A stretch of DNA of 64,000 bases. Origin: Streptomyces anulatus. GTDB taxonomy: Bacteria; Actinomycetota; Actinomycetes; Streptomycetales; Streptomycetaceae. This document shows, one piece after another, positions 34,768-45,307 of this stretch; positions within the stretch are counted from its first letter, which is position 1, and every line of letters begins with the position of its first letter. The stretch is taken from NCBI RefSeq assembly GCF_000721175.1, contig NZ_JOEZ01000029.1, forward strand, positions 39,339-103,338. Reading direction: 5' to 3'. The notes under the pieces were generated by a model that worked only from the letters and a program-made list of their open reading frames with translations, made no database searches and was not told the origin of the DNA. Made by a program: the position numbers and the translations under genes.

Positions 34768-35676
34768 ATGCGAGCAGTAACCTTCTCCCGTCACGGCGAC
34801 GAAAGCGTCCTGGAACTGACCGAGCAGCCGGTACCGGCCCCCGCGGACGGGCAGCTCCTGATCAAGGTGCGGGCCGCCGGGGTGAACCCCGTCGACTGGA
34901 AGTTCCGTGAGGGAGCAGTCGGCACGGACCGCCCCTTCCCCCTGGGCATGGGCTGGGATGTGGCGGGGACGGTCGTCGCGACGACGACGGCCGACGGACC
35001 GGCTGTCGGTGACGAGGTGTACGGCATGCTGCCCCTGCCGTACGCCGGCGCCTATCAGGAGTTCGCCGTCCTGCCGGTCGCGGCCGTGGCCCCCAAGCCC
35101 GTCGAGCTGTCGTTCGCGCAAGCGGCGGCCGTCCCGCTGGCGGCCCTGACCGCCTGGCAGTCTCTCGACGCCGCACAGCTGACCGCCGGTCAGCGCGTCC
35201 TGGTCCACGGTGGCGCGGGTGGGGTCGGCCACTTCGCCGTTCAGCTCGCCAAGGCTCGCGGGGCGCGTGTCGCGGCCACCGCCTCGCCGCGCAACCTCGG
35301 TTTCCTGCGCCGGATCGGCGTCGACGAGCCCCTGGACCGCACGGCGGACCACCCGCACGCCATCGAACCGGTCGACGTCGTCATCGACACCGTCGGCGGC
35401 CGGACGCAGCAGGAGTCGTGGCGACTGCTGGGTCCGGGCGGCGTGCTCATCACCCTGCCGGAACCGATCGACGAGGCGTACCGCGTCGCGGGTGTCACGG
35501 GGCGACGCGTCATCGTCGCTCCGGACGGCGAGGCGCTGCGCCGCGTCGGGCAGCTCATCGACTCGGGAGCGGTCCGCGTCGAGGTCCAGGACGTCCTGCC
35601 CCTGGAGAAGGCGGCCGAAGCGCAGCTGATCAGCAGGACCGGGCAGGTCCGCGGCAAGCTCGTGCTCAGCCTCTGA
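34768..35676 (+). CDS. NADP-dependent MDR oxidoreductase (quinone oxidoreductase-like)
   Basis: 302 aa medium-chain reductase without the structural zinc cluster. It starts MRAVTFSRHGDESVLELTEQP, and the NADPH motif is VHGGAGGVGHFAVQLAK. It matches zinc-independent quinone reductase/enoyl reductase members. The start at 34768 has GGAG upstream; the longer in-frame extension to 34378 overlaps the regulator on the other strand and is not convincing. Probably controlled by the adjacent MmyB-like regulator via the 23-base palindrome. Confidence 0.9.
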   Translation: MRAVTFSRHGDESVLELTEQPVPAPADGQLLIKVRAAGVNPVDWKFREGAVGTDRPFPLGMGWDVAGTVVATTTADGPAVGDEVYGMLPLPYAGAYQEFAVLPVAAVAPKPVELSFAQAAAVPLAALTAWQSLDAAQLTAGQRVLVHGGAGGVGHFAVQLAKARGARVAATASPRNLGFLRRIGVDEPLDRTADHPHAIEPVDVVIDTVGGRTQQESWRLLGPGGVLITLPEPIDEAYRVAGVTGRRVIVAPDGEALRRVGQLIDSGAVRVEVQDVLPLEKAAEAQLISRTGQVRGKLVLSL

Positions 35677-35770
35677 CCGGGATCGCGGCCACCCCGGCCG
35701 GTCCGGTCGGCTGCCGGCCCCTTACGCGGAGGCGGACTTCCCCATAGTGTGACCACCGCCTGCCAGCTAG

Positions 35771-35785
35771 TTACCTGTCAGTAAA
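35771..35785. promoter_or_regulatory. Operator-like palindrome before the acyl-CoA synthetase
   Basis: TTACCTGTCAGTAAA, with outer arms TTAC and GTAA, lies 53 bases before the GTG start of the acyl-CoA synthetase gene. It matches 12 of 15 bases of the cluster consensus TTAGCTGTCAGCTAA seen at 26218-26346. It could be a FadR-type fatty-acid operator or an off-cluster target of the XRE protein. Confidence 0.4.
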
Positions 35786-35823
35786 TCACTCGAATATGGG
35801 CGCCCCCGGGCCCGGAGGTCAAT

Positions 35824-37710
<1,887 letters not shown>

Positions 37711-37749
37711 CCCGCAGAGGGCCAGATCGCGTACACCACGACAACAAAT

Positions 37750-37782
37750 CCGGTCAAAGCGACAAAGTGTCGCTTTGACCGG
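37750..37782. terminator. Perfect palindromic terminator
   Basis: Inverted repeat with 15-base arms, 37750-37764 (CCGGTCAAAGCGACA) and 37768-37782, separated by the 3-base loop AAG. It begins about 40 bases after the acyl-CoA synthetase stop. The hairpin lacks a T-run, common in Streptomyces. Confidence 0.85.
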
Positions 37783-38014
37783 CTCCATTCGGTCGGTTGA
37801 CCCGGTGGCCAACCGACACAATTACCCTGGTCTGGGCTTTAATACCGCTAGCTGGGGCAGCGTTCCCAGGCGCTTCAAGATCGTTTCCCAGCTCACCGTG
37901 ACCGGCGGGGTGAGCTGTGGACTCTGAACCTCCGTGTCACTCTCGTCTGCAGCTACCCTGGTGCGGTTCGCGCGTGTGCAGGTTGGCGGGGCGGTAGAGA
38001 GGATCCGGGGCGGT

Positions 38015-38485
38015 ATGGCGCAAGAGCGGCACATGCAGATCGGCGAGGTCGCGGAGCGGACAGGATTGTCGTTGCGCACGATCCGGCACTACGAAGAAGT
38101 CGGCCTCATCGTCCCCTCCGCCCGCAGCAAGGGCGGCTTCCGTCTCTACACAGAGGCCGACGTCAGTCGACTCATGGTGATTCGGCGCATGAAGCCGCTG
38201 GATTTCTCCCTCGAGGAGATGCGTGATCTGCTGGAGATCACTGACCGGCTCGGTGCCCAGGATGATCCGCCCGCGCCTCTGGAGCGTGAGCGACTTCGTG
38301 AGCGACTTGACGCGTACCGCAAGGTGGCCGACGCGCGGTGCGAGACCCTGCGCGCGCGACTGGCGATGGCCGAGGACTTTGCCGCCACGCTGCGTGACCG
38401 GATGAATGCGGATGTCCGAGCTCGGGCGGCAAGTGAGCAGACTGCTTCCGGAGGGCCCTCTGCGCAAGTTCCGGCTCACGATTGA
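38015..38485 (+). CDS. MerR-family regulator (paralogue 1)
   Basis: 156 aa. MQIGEVAERTGLSLRTIRHYEEVGLIVPSARSKGGFRLYTEADVSRLMVIRRMKPLDFSLEEMRDLL is a clear MerR DNA-binding domain; the C-terminus is a coiled-coil-like dimer helix. It is highly similar to the MerR gene at 61551-61988. A palindrome resembling that gene's operator, but imperfect, lies downstream at 38855-38878. No obvious target gene is adjacent on this side, so its partner may have been lost. ATG at 38015 is preferred over longer starts. Confidence 0.85.
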   Translation: MAQERHMQIGEVAERTGLSLRTIRHYEEVGLIVPSARSKGGFRLYTEADVSRLMVIRRMKPLDFSLEEMRDLLEITDRLGAQDDPPAPLERERLRERLDAYRKVADARCETLRARLAMAEDFAATLRDRMNADVRARAASEQTASGGPSAQVPAHD

Positions 38486-39219
38486 TGAATCCGGTCCTGC
38501 CGGCTCGACGTGGCAGAAGGTGTGCGATTCGCGGTCGCAGCCCACGACCCACGCCATTTGGACGCGCGCGACTGGCTGTTGCATCTGTAATCGGACAAGC
38601 TGCGTCATGTTCCTGAACTGACCTGCCATCACGCCTCCCCTCGGCGGCAGGTGCGGATGCTGCATGAGTGGCACGGCTCTGACCTGGCCCGACGTTGCTT
38701 GTCGGGAGCGGAGTCAAAGCAGGCCTTTACCTGATCGACGGCGGCCGCAGGACGCGCACGAGGTTTCCGCGGTAGGCGCCGCCGGGGCGCGGCGCACGTC
38801 CGCGACACACGCCGTCGCGCGCCCGGCGCGGGGAGGGCTCACACCGGCGCTGGACTCTACCCTTACGAGAGGGAAGGGATAGGTGGCGCGGCGGGTGTCA
38901 CACTCTCGAGTGCAGGCACGGAGAGGCTCCTGGGGGCGTCGAAGGGGAAGTGGAATGCAGGGTCGCGGCGTGGCCGGTTTCGCTTCCTGAGCCCTTGACC
39001 CCGAAATTACCGTACGGATACGTTCGGGCATATGCAGAGGTCGCACCTTTGTGTCGCGCTGCGGCGATGGCGCCTCAGCGGTCGGTAATGCGAGCAGGTT
39101 TCATGCGTCGTGCACGGCCGCGTGAGACACACACGTGTCAACTGACCAAGGACTTACATGCGAAACCATCTCGCTGCCTGCTGTGCGGTAAATCCAAAGA
39201 GTAACGGAGGGAAAGAGCT
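38486..39219. other. Gene-poor junction between MerR1 and the enterocin cluster
   Basis: 734 bases without a supportable gene: short open frames in all phases have no ribosome binding sites or recognisable products. Sequence character shifts here, with AT-richer stretches near 38990-39030. It includes an operator-like palindrome at 38855-38878 and the promoter for the SARP gene, with GGAGG just before GTG 39220. It may hold decayed remnants of an earlier gene, which fits a recombination junction at the left edge of the enterocin cluster. Confidence 0.5.
38855..38878. promoter_or_regulatory. Degenerate MerR-type operator
   Basis: The stretch beginning CTCTACCCTTACG and continuing AGAGGGAAGGG matches about 19 of 24 bases of the perfect palindromic operator at 62040-62063 between the second MerR gene and SulP. 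It suggests an earlier MerR-controlled promoter here, now eroded or serving a lost gene. Confidence 0.5.
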
Positions 39220-40065
39220 GTGGACGTCGAAGTTCTCGGGCATGTGGCGCTGAAGGTCGGCGATGAGCGCCGGACACCGAGCGCCCCCAAGGCCAGGCAG
39301 GTCCTTGCCTTGTTACTGGTCAACGCAAACAGAATGGTCAGCACGGATGTACTGATCGAAGAGCTGTGGGCCGAGCAGCCTCCTCGGAGCGCGCTCAGTG
39401 CGTTGCAGACGTACGTGTTCCAGTTGCGGCAACTGTTGATGAAGATCCGCCCAGGTGAATCCCCGAAGCAAATCCTGGTCACCACGCCGAACGGCTATGA
39501 ATTCCGCGTCCCATCGGAGAAAGTGGACCTGCAACGCTACGAACGGCATCGCCTGGTCGGCCAGCAAGCCTTTCAAGCAGGCGACAGTTCGGCTACTGTC
39601 GAGCAGTTTCGCGCCGCGCTCCATATTTTTGCAGCGCCGCCCCTCGCAAATGTTCGGCGTGGGATACACCTTGAGGCCGAGATTGTCAGGCTGGAAGAGA
39701 GCCGTATCGGGGTCCAGGAAACCAGAATCGAAGCGGAACTCGAACTGGGACGCCATCATGAGGTGCTGAGCGAACTGAGCGGGCTGGCTTCGCAGCGTCC
39801 GCAGCACGAAGGATTTCACCGTCAGCTGATGCTCGCACTCTACCGTTGTGGCAGACGTCCGCAGGCGCTGAAGGTGTTCAACCAGCTGCGGCAGTCCCTC
39901 GTGACCGAGCTTGGACTGGACCCCGAGCTGCAAATGCTGCAGCAGGCGATTCTGTCCGCAGACCCTCGACTGGACACTGCTGAGCGGGTTCCGTTCCTGC
40001 ACACGACCACCGATCCGGTTCTTCTGCAGGTCCCGTGGCCGACGGCCGGCCCCTGGAAGGTGTGA
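39220..40065 (+). CDS. encF: SARP-family pathway activator
   Basis: 281 aa Streptomyces antibiotic regulatory protein: an OmpR-like DNA-binding domain (about 1-95, VEVLGHVALKVGD...TTPNGYEFRV) followed by a bacterial transcriptional activation domain (about 100-255, typical of SARPs, ending RQSLVTELGLDPELQMLQQAIL). It should activate the enc operons by binding direct repeats upstream. It contains a TTA codon at 39313-39315 (residue 32), so translation should need the bldA leucyl-tRNA. GTG 39220 with GGAGG upstream. Gene order matches the enterocin cluster's regulator at the cluster edge. Confidence 0.85.
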   Translation: MDVEVLGHVALKVGDERRTPSAPKARQVLALLLVNANRMVSTDVLIEELWAEQPPRSALSALQTYVFQLRQLLMKIRPGESPKQILVTTPNGYEFRVPSEKVDLQRYERHRLVGQQAFQAGDSSATVEQFRAALHIFAAPPLANVRRGIHLEAEIVRLEESRIGVQETRIEAELELGRHHEVLSELSGLASQRPQHEGFHRQLMLALYRCGRRPQALKVFNQLRQSLVTELGLDPELQMLQQAILSADPRLDTAERVPFLHTTTDPVLLQVPWPTAGPWKV

Positions 40066-40132
40066 GGCGCAGTGGCGGCTGAGCGCCTGGTCGCCGCATC
40101 GTGCCGGCCGAGGGTTCTGGGACCTTGTCGTC

Positions 40133-40588
40133 TCAGCCCTTAGGGAGATCGTCCCGGAACACCTGACGGTGCCGGATGAACCATCGGTCCTCGTGCCGGG
40201 CCAGCACGTCCTCGCAGGTGCACACGAACTCCAGCTCCGACCGGCCGCCCACCACCGTCTTGGTGATCAGGGCATAGGTCTTGGCCAGGAGCGTCAACCC
40301 CGTTGCTTGCTGGAGCTCCATGGTGGTGACGCAGTGGCGGCGCAGGATGCCCTTCTCCTGCAGCCGGCGCGCTGCGGCCTCCGCGTTTTGGGCGATCTCG
40401 GCCCGCCCGCGCTGGGGCTCGGGGCGGGCGTTGGTGGCGAAGATCGCGTCATGCGTGAAGTCGTCGGTCCAATCGGCCACCCGGCCTTCGTCCATGGCCC
40501 GCATGTGGCGCCCGTAGAACTGCTGAATCTCTGCGAACAACGCCGCGGACACCGCGGTCTCCTCCGGCTTGTGCGGGGCCTGGGTCAA
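40133..40588 (-). CDS. encG: SnoaL-like/ring-hydroxylating beta-subunit-like protein
   Basis: 151 aa NTF2-fold protein. FYGRHMRAMDEGRVADWTDDFTHDAIF opens the pocket, and the C-terminal strands LEFVCTCEDVLARHEDRWFIRHRQVFRDDLP resemble beta-subunit-like/SnoaL proteins of aromatic metabolism. Its function in enterocin formation is unknown; the symbol comes from position in the cluster. Start TTG 40588 has GGAGGAG at the right distance. It is on the minus strand, divergent from encH, and the intervening region carries cluster motifs. Confidence 0.72.
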   Translation of the reverse strand: MTQAPHKPEETAVSAALFAEIQQFYGRHMRAMDEGRVADWTDDFTHDAIFATNARPEPQRGRAEIAQNAEAAARRLQEKGILRRHCVTTMELQQATGLTLLAKTYALITKTVVGGRSELEFVCTCEDVLARHEDRWFIRHRQVFRDDLPKG

Positions 40589-40804
40589 GGCACTCTCCTC
40601 CGCTCGGGTCTGGTCAACTCTTGCCGTAGTCACGGTGAGGGCTGCTTCTCCAAGCCGGGTAAAGAGACAAGCTCGGCCAGGGCAAGGCGGTGGACGAGAG
40701 CAGCCCGTGATGCTGCCTTGCTTGACCCTCAAGTTGCCGGTGGTGCCCTGTCCAGTGGAGACCGGTGGCAAGGGCCACCGCCTGATGCGACGGAGGCCAG
40801 CAAC
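40589..40804. promoter_or_regulatory. Divergent encG/encH promoter with cluster motifs
   Basis: This 216-base spacer contains the cluster motif CAAGCAAGGCA on the minus strand (40714-40724) and a further CAAGGC at 40683-40688. CAAGGCACTCTC begins at the encG start codon (40586-40597). These match repeats before encA and encP, so EncF may act here. It ends in GGAGG before the encH ATG. Confidence 0.6.
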
Positions 40805-42412
40805 ATGGAACCGGCCCCTCAGGCCGCAACACAGTCTGTGATCGACGCTCGGTGCCCCGAAGCAGGACCGGGCTGGAAAACCATCGGCGAACTCATCGAA
40901 GATGCCGCGTTGCTGCACGGCGACAAGGAATTCCTCCGATGCGGCGACAAAACGCTCAGCTTCTCCGAGACCGACACCCGCACCGACCGGTTGGCGCAGG
41001 CGCTGATCGCCCAAGGTGTCAAACCGGGTGACCGCGTAGCGATCATGATGGACAATGTGGCGGACTGGCCGTTGAGCTGGTTCGCGGCCATCAAGGCCGG
41101 TGCCATCACGGTGCCGGTCAACACCCGCTTCGGCTCCACGGACCTCGCTCACGTTTTGAAAGACTCTCAGGCCGTGCTGGTTCTGGCCTCTCCAGGCTGC
41201 GTGCGCTTGGCCCGTGACGTGAGCGGCGGCATCGGGCACCCCTGTGCGGTCCAGACGCTACGCGAACTGGAGGCCGGCATCGGCGACCGGCCGGTGGACG
41301 GTCCCGGCCTGTCGGCTCACGCGGACGACACCGTCAACTTCCAGTACACCTCCGGCACCACAGGCTTTCCGAAAGCCTGCATGCTCAGCCACGACTACTG
41401 GCTGCGCACGGCGTGGATGATTGCTGTCCACTCCGGCCTGCGCCCGGACGACGTCGTGCTGACGGCCCAGGCGTTCTCCTACATGGATCCCCAGTGGAAA
41501 GCCGTGATGTGCCTGATGGGCGGCGTTCCGCTGGTGGTACTACCGCGGTTCTCCGCCTCCGGCTTCTGGCACTCCGTCCGCCAGCACCGGGCCACGCTGA
41601 CCTACGTGCTGGGCAGCATGCCCATGCTGCTGTACAAGCAGCCGTCCCACTCGGGAGACCGCGATCACGCGATGCGGCTGGTCTTGTGCTCGGGCATCCC
41701 GCGCGACCTGCACTGTGCGTTCGAGGACCGCTGGGGCGCAACCTGGCGCGAGGTGTACGGCTCCACCGAGAGCGGGTTGGACTTGATCATGCCGCCTGGT
41801 GAGGAGGCCACCGTGGGCAGCGGGGCGATGGGGTATCCGCCGGCCGGCAAGGAGGTCATTGTCGCCGACGAACAGCAGTGCCATGTCCAGCCTGGGCAGA
41901 CCGGCGAGATTCTGGTGCGGGGAAGGCCCATCATGAAGGGTTACTGGAACAACCCGGATAGTACCGAGCGGGCGTTCCGCGGCGGCTGGTACCACACCGG
42001 CGACCTCGGACGTGCCGAGGCGGCCGGGAGCGTGGTTCACGCCGGACGGCTGAAGGACATGATCCGGCGCGGTGGGGAGAACATCGCAGCGGCCGAGGTC
42101 GAGAGCGTCCTCGAAGCTCATCCGGCAGTCCTGGCCGCTGCCGTCGTCGGGATCCCCGACGAGCTCTTCGGTGAGCTGCCCAAAGCCTTCCTGCAGCTGC
42201 GTCCCGGCTACCGCCCCACCACGGCAACGGCTCGCAGTATCCTCGCGCACACCCGCCGCCACCTCGCGAAATTCAAGGTTCCTGCCTACGTCGAATTCGT
42301 CGGCTCCTTCCCTATGACTCCCTCCGCCCGTATCCAGAAGCGCCAGCTGCTTCGTCCCGGGGAAGACCAGCGCACCGGTGCGTTCGACGCTGCGGTGGAC
42401 GCGTGGGTATGA
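40805..42412 (+). CDS. encH: Cinnamate:CoA ligase
   Basis: 535 aa AMP-forming ligase. The phosphate loop is YTSGTTGFPKA, the acceptor core is GYGSTESG-like (EVYGSTESGLD), and the C-terminal hinge GGENIAAAEVES and Lys in IQKRQL are conserved. In the enterocin pathway it converts cinnamate from EncP to cinnamoyl-CoA, the first beta-oxidation step to the benzoyl-CoA starter (established for encH-J). It overlaps encI by 4 bp (ATGA). ATG 40805 has GGAGG upstream. Paralogous EncN in this cluster activates benzoate, so the two ligases serve two starter routes. Confidence 0.88.
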   Translation: MEPAPQAATQSVIDARCPEAGPGWKTIGELIEDAALLHGDKEFLRCGDKTLSFSETDTRTDRLAQALIAQGVKPGDRVAIMMDNVADWPLSWFAAIKAGAITVPVNTRFGSTDLAHVLKDSQAVLVLASPGCVRLARDVSGGIGHPCAVQTLRELEAGIGDRPVDGPGLSAHADDTVNFQYTSGTTGFPKACMLSHDYWLRTAWMIAVHSGLRPDDVVLTAQAFSYMDPQWKAVMCLMGGVPLVVLPRFSASGFWHSVRQHRATLTYVLGSMPMLLYKQPSHSGDRDHAMRLVLCSGIPRDLHCAFEDRWGATWREVYGSTESGLDLIMPPGEEATVGSGAMGYPPAGKEVIVADEQQCHVQPGQTGEILVRGRPIMKGYWNNPDSTERAFRGGWYHTGDLGRAEAAGSVVHAGRLKDMIRRGGENIAAAEVESVLEAHPAVLAAAVVGIPDELFGELPKAFLQLRPGYRPTTATARSILAHTRRHLAKFKVPAYVEFVGSFPMTPSARIQKRQLLRPGEDQRTGAFDAAVDAWV

Positions 42413-43185
42413 GCGACGTACCGCCGTTGCTGAGCTCCGCCGACCTGACCATCACGGTCGACAGCGGCGTTGCTGTGATCGCTATGAGCCGTCCGGCGAA
42501 ACTCAACGCCCTGACTCGCGACATGCGCCGGGACCTGGCCGAGCTGCTGCGCCACTACGGCGACGGCAGCCAGGCTCGCGGAGTGGTGATCACCGGCCGG
42601 GGGAAAGCCTTCTCTGCCGGAATGGACCTGCGCGAAGCCGCCGCCTCAGAGCTCGATCTGCTGGCGGAGATGAAGCTGTTCAACGACATCACCCGTGCCG
42701 CTCTCATCACCGAAGTCCCGGTCGTTGCCGCCCTCAACGGCATCGCCGTCGGCGGCGCCGGCGAGATGGCGCTGAGCTTCGACGCCCGCATCGCCACCGC
42801 CCAGGCCGCGATCTCATGGCCGGAGACCGGTGTCGGGCTCACCGTGTCCAATGCCGCGAGCCTGTTCTTACCCCGCCTCGCCGGCGCACCCAGGGCCCTG
42901 CACCTGATCATGAACAGCGCCGGGCTCAGCGCCTCCCAGGCACTGGACCTCGGTCTCCTCGACGGCATCGTCGAGCCGGAGGATCTCATCCCCGCCGCCA
43001 TCCGGCTGATCCACCGGTGGACGCAGCCGGGTTCGTCCACGGCCGCACATCTGCGGCTGATGCGGCCCTCGCTGCGTGCCGTGGAAACGTCCATGGCGCG
43101 CGAGGCCGCGGCCGTACGGCAGGTCCAGGAAAGCGGCATTGCCCAGGTCGGCATCGCCATGGTGCTGGCTGGCCACGGGAGGTGA
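42409..43185 (+). CDS. encI: Cinnamoyl-CoA hydratase
   Basis: 258 aa enoyl-CoA hydratase/isomerase-family protein. The oxyanion-forming AFSAGMDL loop and NGIAVGGAGEMALSFD segment are typical of crotonases. It hydrates cinnamoyl-CoA to 3-hydroxy-3-phenylpropionyl-CoA. It contains a TTA codon at 42868-42870 in SLFLPR, which points to bldA-linked translation, in line with encF. ATG 42409 overlaps the encH stop. A hairpin terminator follows at 43236. Confidence 0.88.
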   Translation: MSDVPPLLSSADLTITVDSGVAVIAMSRPAKLNALTRDMRRDLAELLRHYGDGSQARGVVITGRGKAFSAGMDLREAAASELDLLAEMKLFNDITRAALITEVPVVAALNGIAVGGAGEMALSFDARIATAQAAISWPETGVGLTVSNAASLFLPRLAGAPRALHLIMNSAGLSASQALDLGLLDGIVEPEDLIPAAIRLIHRWTQPGSSTAAHLRLMRPSLRAVETSMAREAAAVRQVQESGIAQVGIAMVLAGHGR

Positions 43186-43235
43186 CCGCCGCTCGGGGAC
43201 GGCCGGGGACCGTACCTCGAAGGGGGCCGCCGATG

Positions 43236-43299
43236 CACACCCCGAACGGGCTGTGGTGAAGGCCGAAAGCCTCCTTCACCACAGCCCGCTCGGGGTGTG
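43236..43299. terminator. Bidirectional terminator between encI and encJ
   Basis: Near-perfect inverted repeat: 27-base arms at 43236-43262 and 43273-43299 with a single 2-base mismatch in the middle and a 10-base loop. It sits in the convergent gap between rightward encI and leftward encJ and can end both transcripts. Confidence 0.88.
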
Positions 43300-43338
43300 T
43301 CCCCTCGCATGCCCAGCACTGGGCACCAGGAGGCCGGG

Positions 43339-44541
43339 TCAGTCGGTCACTTCGATGATCAGTGCTGCCGCGGTGTCGCCTGCGGCGCACCCGGTGAACA
43401 GCCCCAGCCCGCCGCCTCGTGCCCTCAGCACGTGTGCGAGTTCCGTGACCGTCCGCAGCCCGGTCGGGCCTTGGGGGTGTCCGAAGAGAAGGCTGCAGCC
43501 GGACGCGTTCATGGCCTCCAGTGCCACCCCGGTTTCCCGGGCGAAGTACAGGTCGTTCACCGCGAAGGGGTTGTGGGTGCTGATGCCATCCATCGCGTCG
43601 ATCTTCAGCCCGGCGGCGTGCAGCGCCGCCTGTGCGGCCGGAACGAGAGCCTTGGGCATGCGGGCCGGCTCCACTCGCGCGAAGCCGGATGCGACCAGGC
43701 GCACGATCGGACCGCGGTCGGCGACCTCACGGGCGCGCGGTGTCGTTGTCACCAGGGCCCCCGCTGTGCCGTCCGCAGGATGAGTTTGCGTGGCGGCGGT
43801 GTGGACGCCGCCGGGGAGGACCGTCGGAAGTCGACCGGCGCTGTCGGCCGTGACCGGCCGCACGCCTTCGTCGGCCAGGAGTCCTACGGTGCCGAGTTCG
43901 TCCCGTTCGATCTCGATGCCGACCATGAAGTCACGCTGGAAGGCGCGGTCGTCGCTGAGCGCGGCGGTGTATTGCTCGGAGCGCAGGACGGCGAGGACAT
44001 CCAGGTCGTCGCGGGTGAAGCCGCACTCGGCCGCGACGGCTTCGGCCGTGGCGAGCATGCTCTGTCCGGTAACGGGATCCCGGGAGAAGCTGTCGCGTAC
44101 CCAGTTCTCGCGTACTGGTCTCTGCTCGGAACCGGAAGGTGAGGGCCAGGACAGGTCCGGGCCGTTGCTGGTGCGGTCGGTGGTGACGATCAGTTGCGGT
44201 CCGATTCCTGTGCCCACCGCTGCGGCGGCCTGGTGCAGGGCCGCGACAGAGGTGGCGCAAGCTTGGTTGAGCATCGGTCCAAAGACCTGGGGCATGCCCA
44301 GTCGGGCCGCGAGTGTGGTGGCTCCGTAGAAGATGGCGGGCTGCGGCACGGTCCAGCCCAGTACCAGGCCCTCGATGGCGTTGCGGTCGATGCCGCGCTC
44401 CGACAGTGCCCGGCTGGTGGCGGCCACGGCCAGGTCGAGGCTGGAGATGTGGGCCAAGGCACCTCCCCACCGCGCGAAGGGCGAGGTCCACAGCGCCGTC
44501 AGGGGGATGGCCGCATCACGGTAGGTGGCCCCGGCCGTCAT
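43339..44541 (-). CDS. encJ: Beta-ketothiolase
   Basis: 400 aa thiolase. The nucleophile Cys95 is in NQACATSVAAL, the His in STHNPFAVND and the second Cys in FTGCAAGD; FGHPQGPTG completes the active site. It cleaves 3-oxo-3-phenylpropionyl-CoA to benzoyl-CoA and acetyl-CoA, ending the plant-like beta-oxidation route. The start at 44541 (MTAGATY) has GAGGAG upstream and is preferred to ATG 44559, which overlaps the encK stop. It is cotranscribed leftward with encK and encD. No dedicated hydroxyacyl-CoA dehydrogenase is evident, so that oxidation must be supplied elsewhere. Confidence 0.87.
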   Translation of the reverse strand: MTAGATYRDAAIPLTALWTSPFARWGGALAHISSLDLAVAATSRALSERGIDRNAIEGLVLGWTVPQPAIFYGATTLAARLGMPQVFGPMLNQACATSVAALHQAAAAVGTGIGPQLIVTTDRTSNGPDLSWPSPSGSEQRPVRENWVRDSFSRDPVTGQSMLATAEAVAAECGFTRDDLDVLAVLRSEQYTAALSDDRAFQRDFMVGIEIERDELGTVGLLADEGVRPVTADSAGRLPTVLPGGVHTAATQTHPADGTAGALVTTTPRAREVADRGPIVRLVASGFARVEPARMPKALVPAAQAALHAAGLKIDAMDGISTHNPFAVNDLYFARETGVALEAMNASGCSLLFGHPQGPTGLRTVTELAHVLRARGGGLGLFTGCAAGDTAAALIIEVTD

Positions 44542-44551
44542 GCGCTTCTCC

Positions 44552-45280
44552 TCACTCATCGGGGTCCATGGATACTCCGGAGCGGCGGGGCGTAGTGGTC
44601 TCCGATGCGCGGGCCGCGAAGAGTGCAACGCTGCCGCGTACCTCGATCCAGTGGCTGGCGAAGTGTTCGTCCAGGGCCTGGTGCAGTCCGTGCACGCTGT
44701 CGTGCTGGTTGTGGAAAGAACCCTGGCGCTGGTAGAGGATGTTGAAGCGGCGGGAGAGGGCGGTGTGTTCCACACCCTGGGACAGGACAGTGCTGCCGAA
44801 GAGGACGCCGCCGGGCGCGAGCGCCTCGCGCAGGTGCTTGAAGACGATCTTCTTGCCGCCCGGTGGCTCGGGCAGGCAGTGCATCACGTAGTTGTAGGCG
44901 ATGGATGTGAAGCCGCTGCCGACGAGATCGGGCAGGGGTTCCAGGATGTCCGCCTGCACGCAGCGCGGGGTGTAGCGGCGCAGGCGGTGAGCGGCGAACT
45001 TGAGCGGGTCGGGGTTGAGGTCGAGCAGGGATAGTTCAGGTTTGCCTGCGGGGAAGCGGCAGTGGTCCAAGTAGTAGCCCGAACCGGGGCCGATCTCCAG
45101 GTGGCGGGAGGTGATCCAGTCGTTGTAGTGGTCGAGCAGCCGTGACTTCGGGCAGCGCCACAGCAGCCGGTTTGACGCGTGGACGACCACTGCGTCGTAC
45201 AGGCGCAGCCGCCGGTGTTCGTAGTAGGTCTGGCCCTCGAAGCCGAAGGCGGAGGACTCGGGGGATGCATCGATGGTCAT
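44552..45280 (-). CDS. encK: SAM-dependent O-methyltransferase
   Basis: 242 aa Rossmann methyltransferase. Motif I is HLEIGPGSGYYLDH, the acidic loop after it is LLDLNPDP and motif IV is FTSIAYNYVMHCLPEP. In enterocin biosynthesis EncK methylates the pyrone hydroxyl (established). It lies between encJ and encD in one leftward operon, with EncK's stop only 10 bp from the encJ start. No unusual features. Confidence 0.86.
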   Translation of the reverse strand: MTIDASPESSAFGFEGQTYYEHRRLRLYDAVVVHASNRLLWRCPKSRLLDHYNDWITSRHLEIGPGSGYYLDHCRFPAGKPELSLLDLNPDPLKFAAHRLRRYTPRCVQADILEPLPDLVGSGFTSIAYNYVMHCLPEPPGGKKIVFKHLREALAPGGVLFGSTVLSQGVEHTALSRRFNILYQRQGSFHNQHDSVHGLHQALDEHFASHWIEVRGSVALFAARASETTTPRRSGVSMDPDE

Positions 45281-45307
45281 GCGCGTGTCCCTCTTCCCGT
45301 CGAAGCG

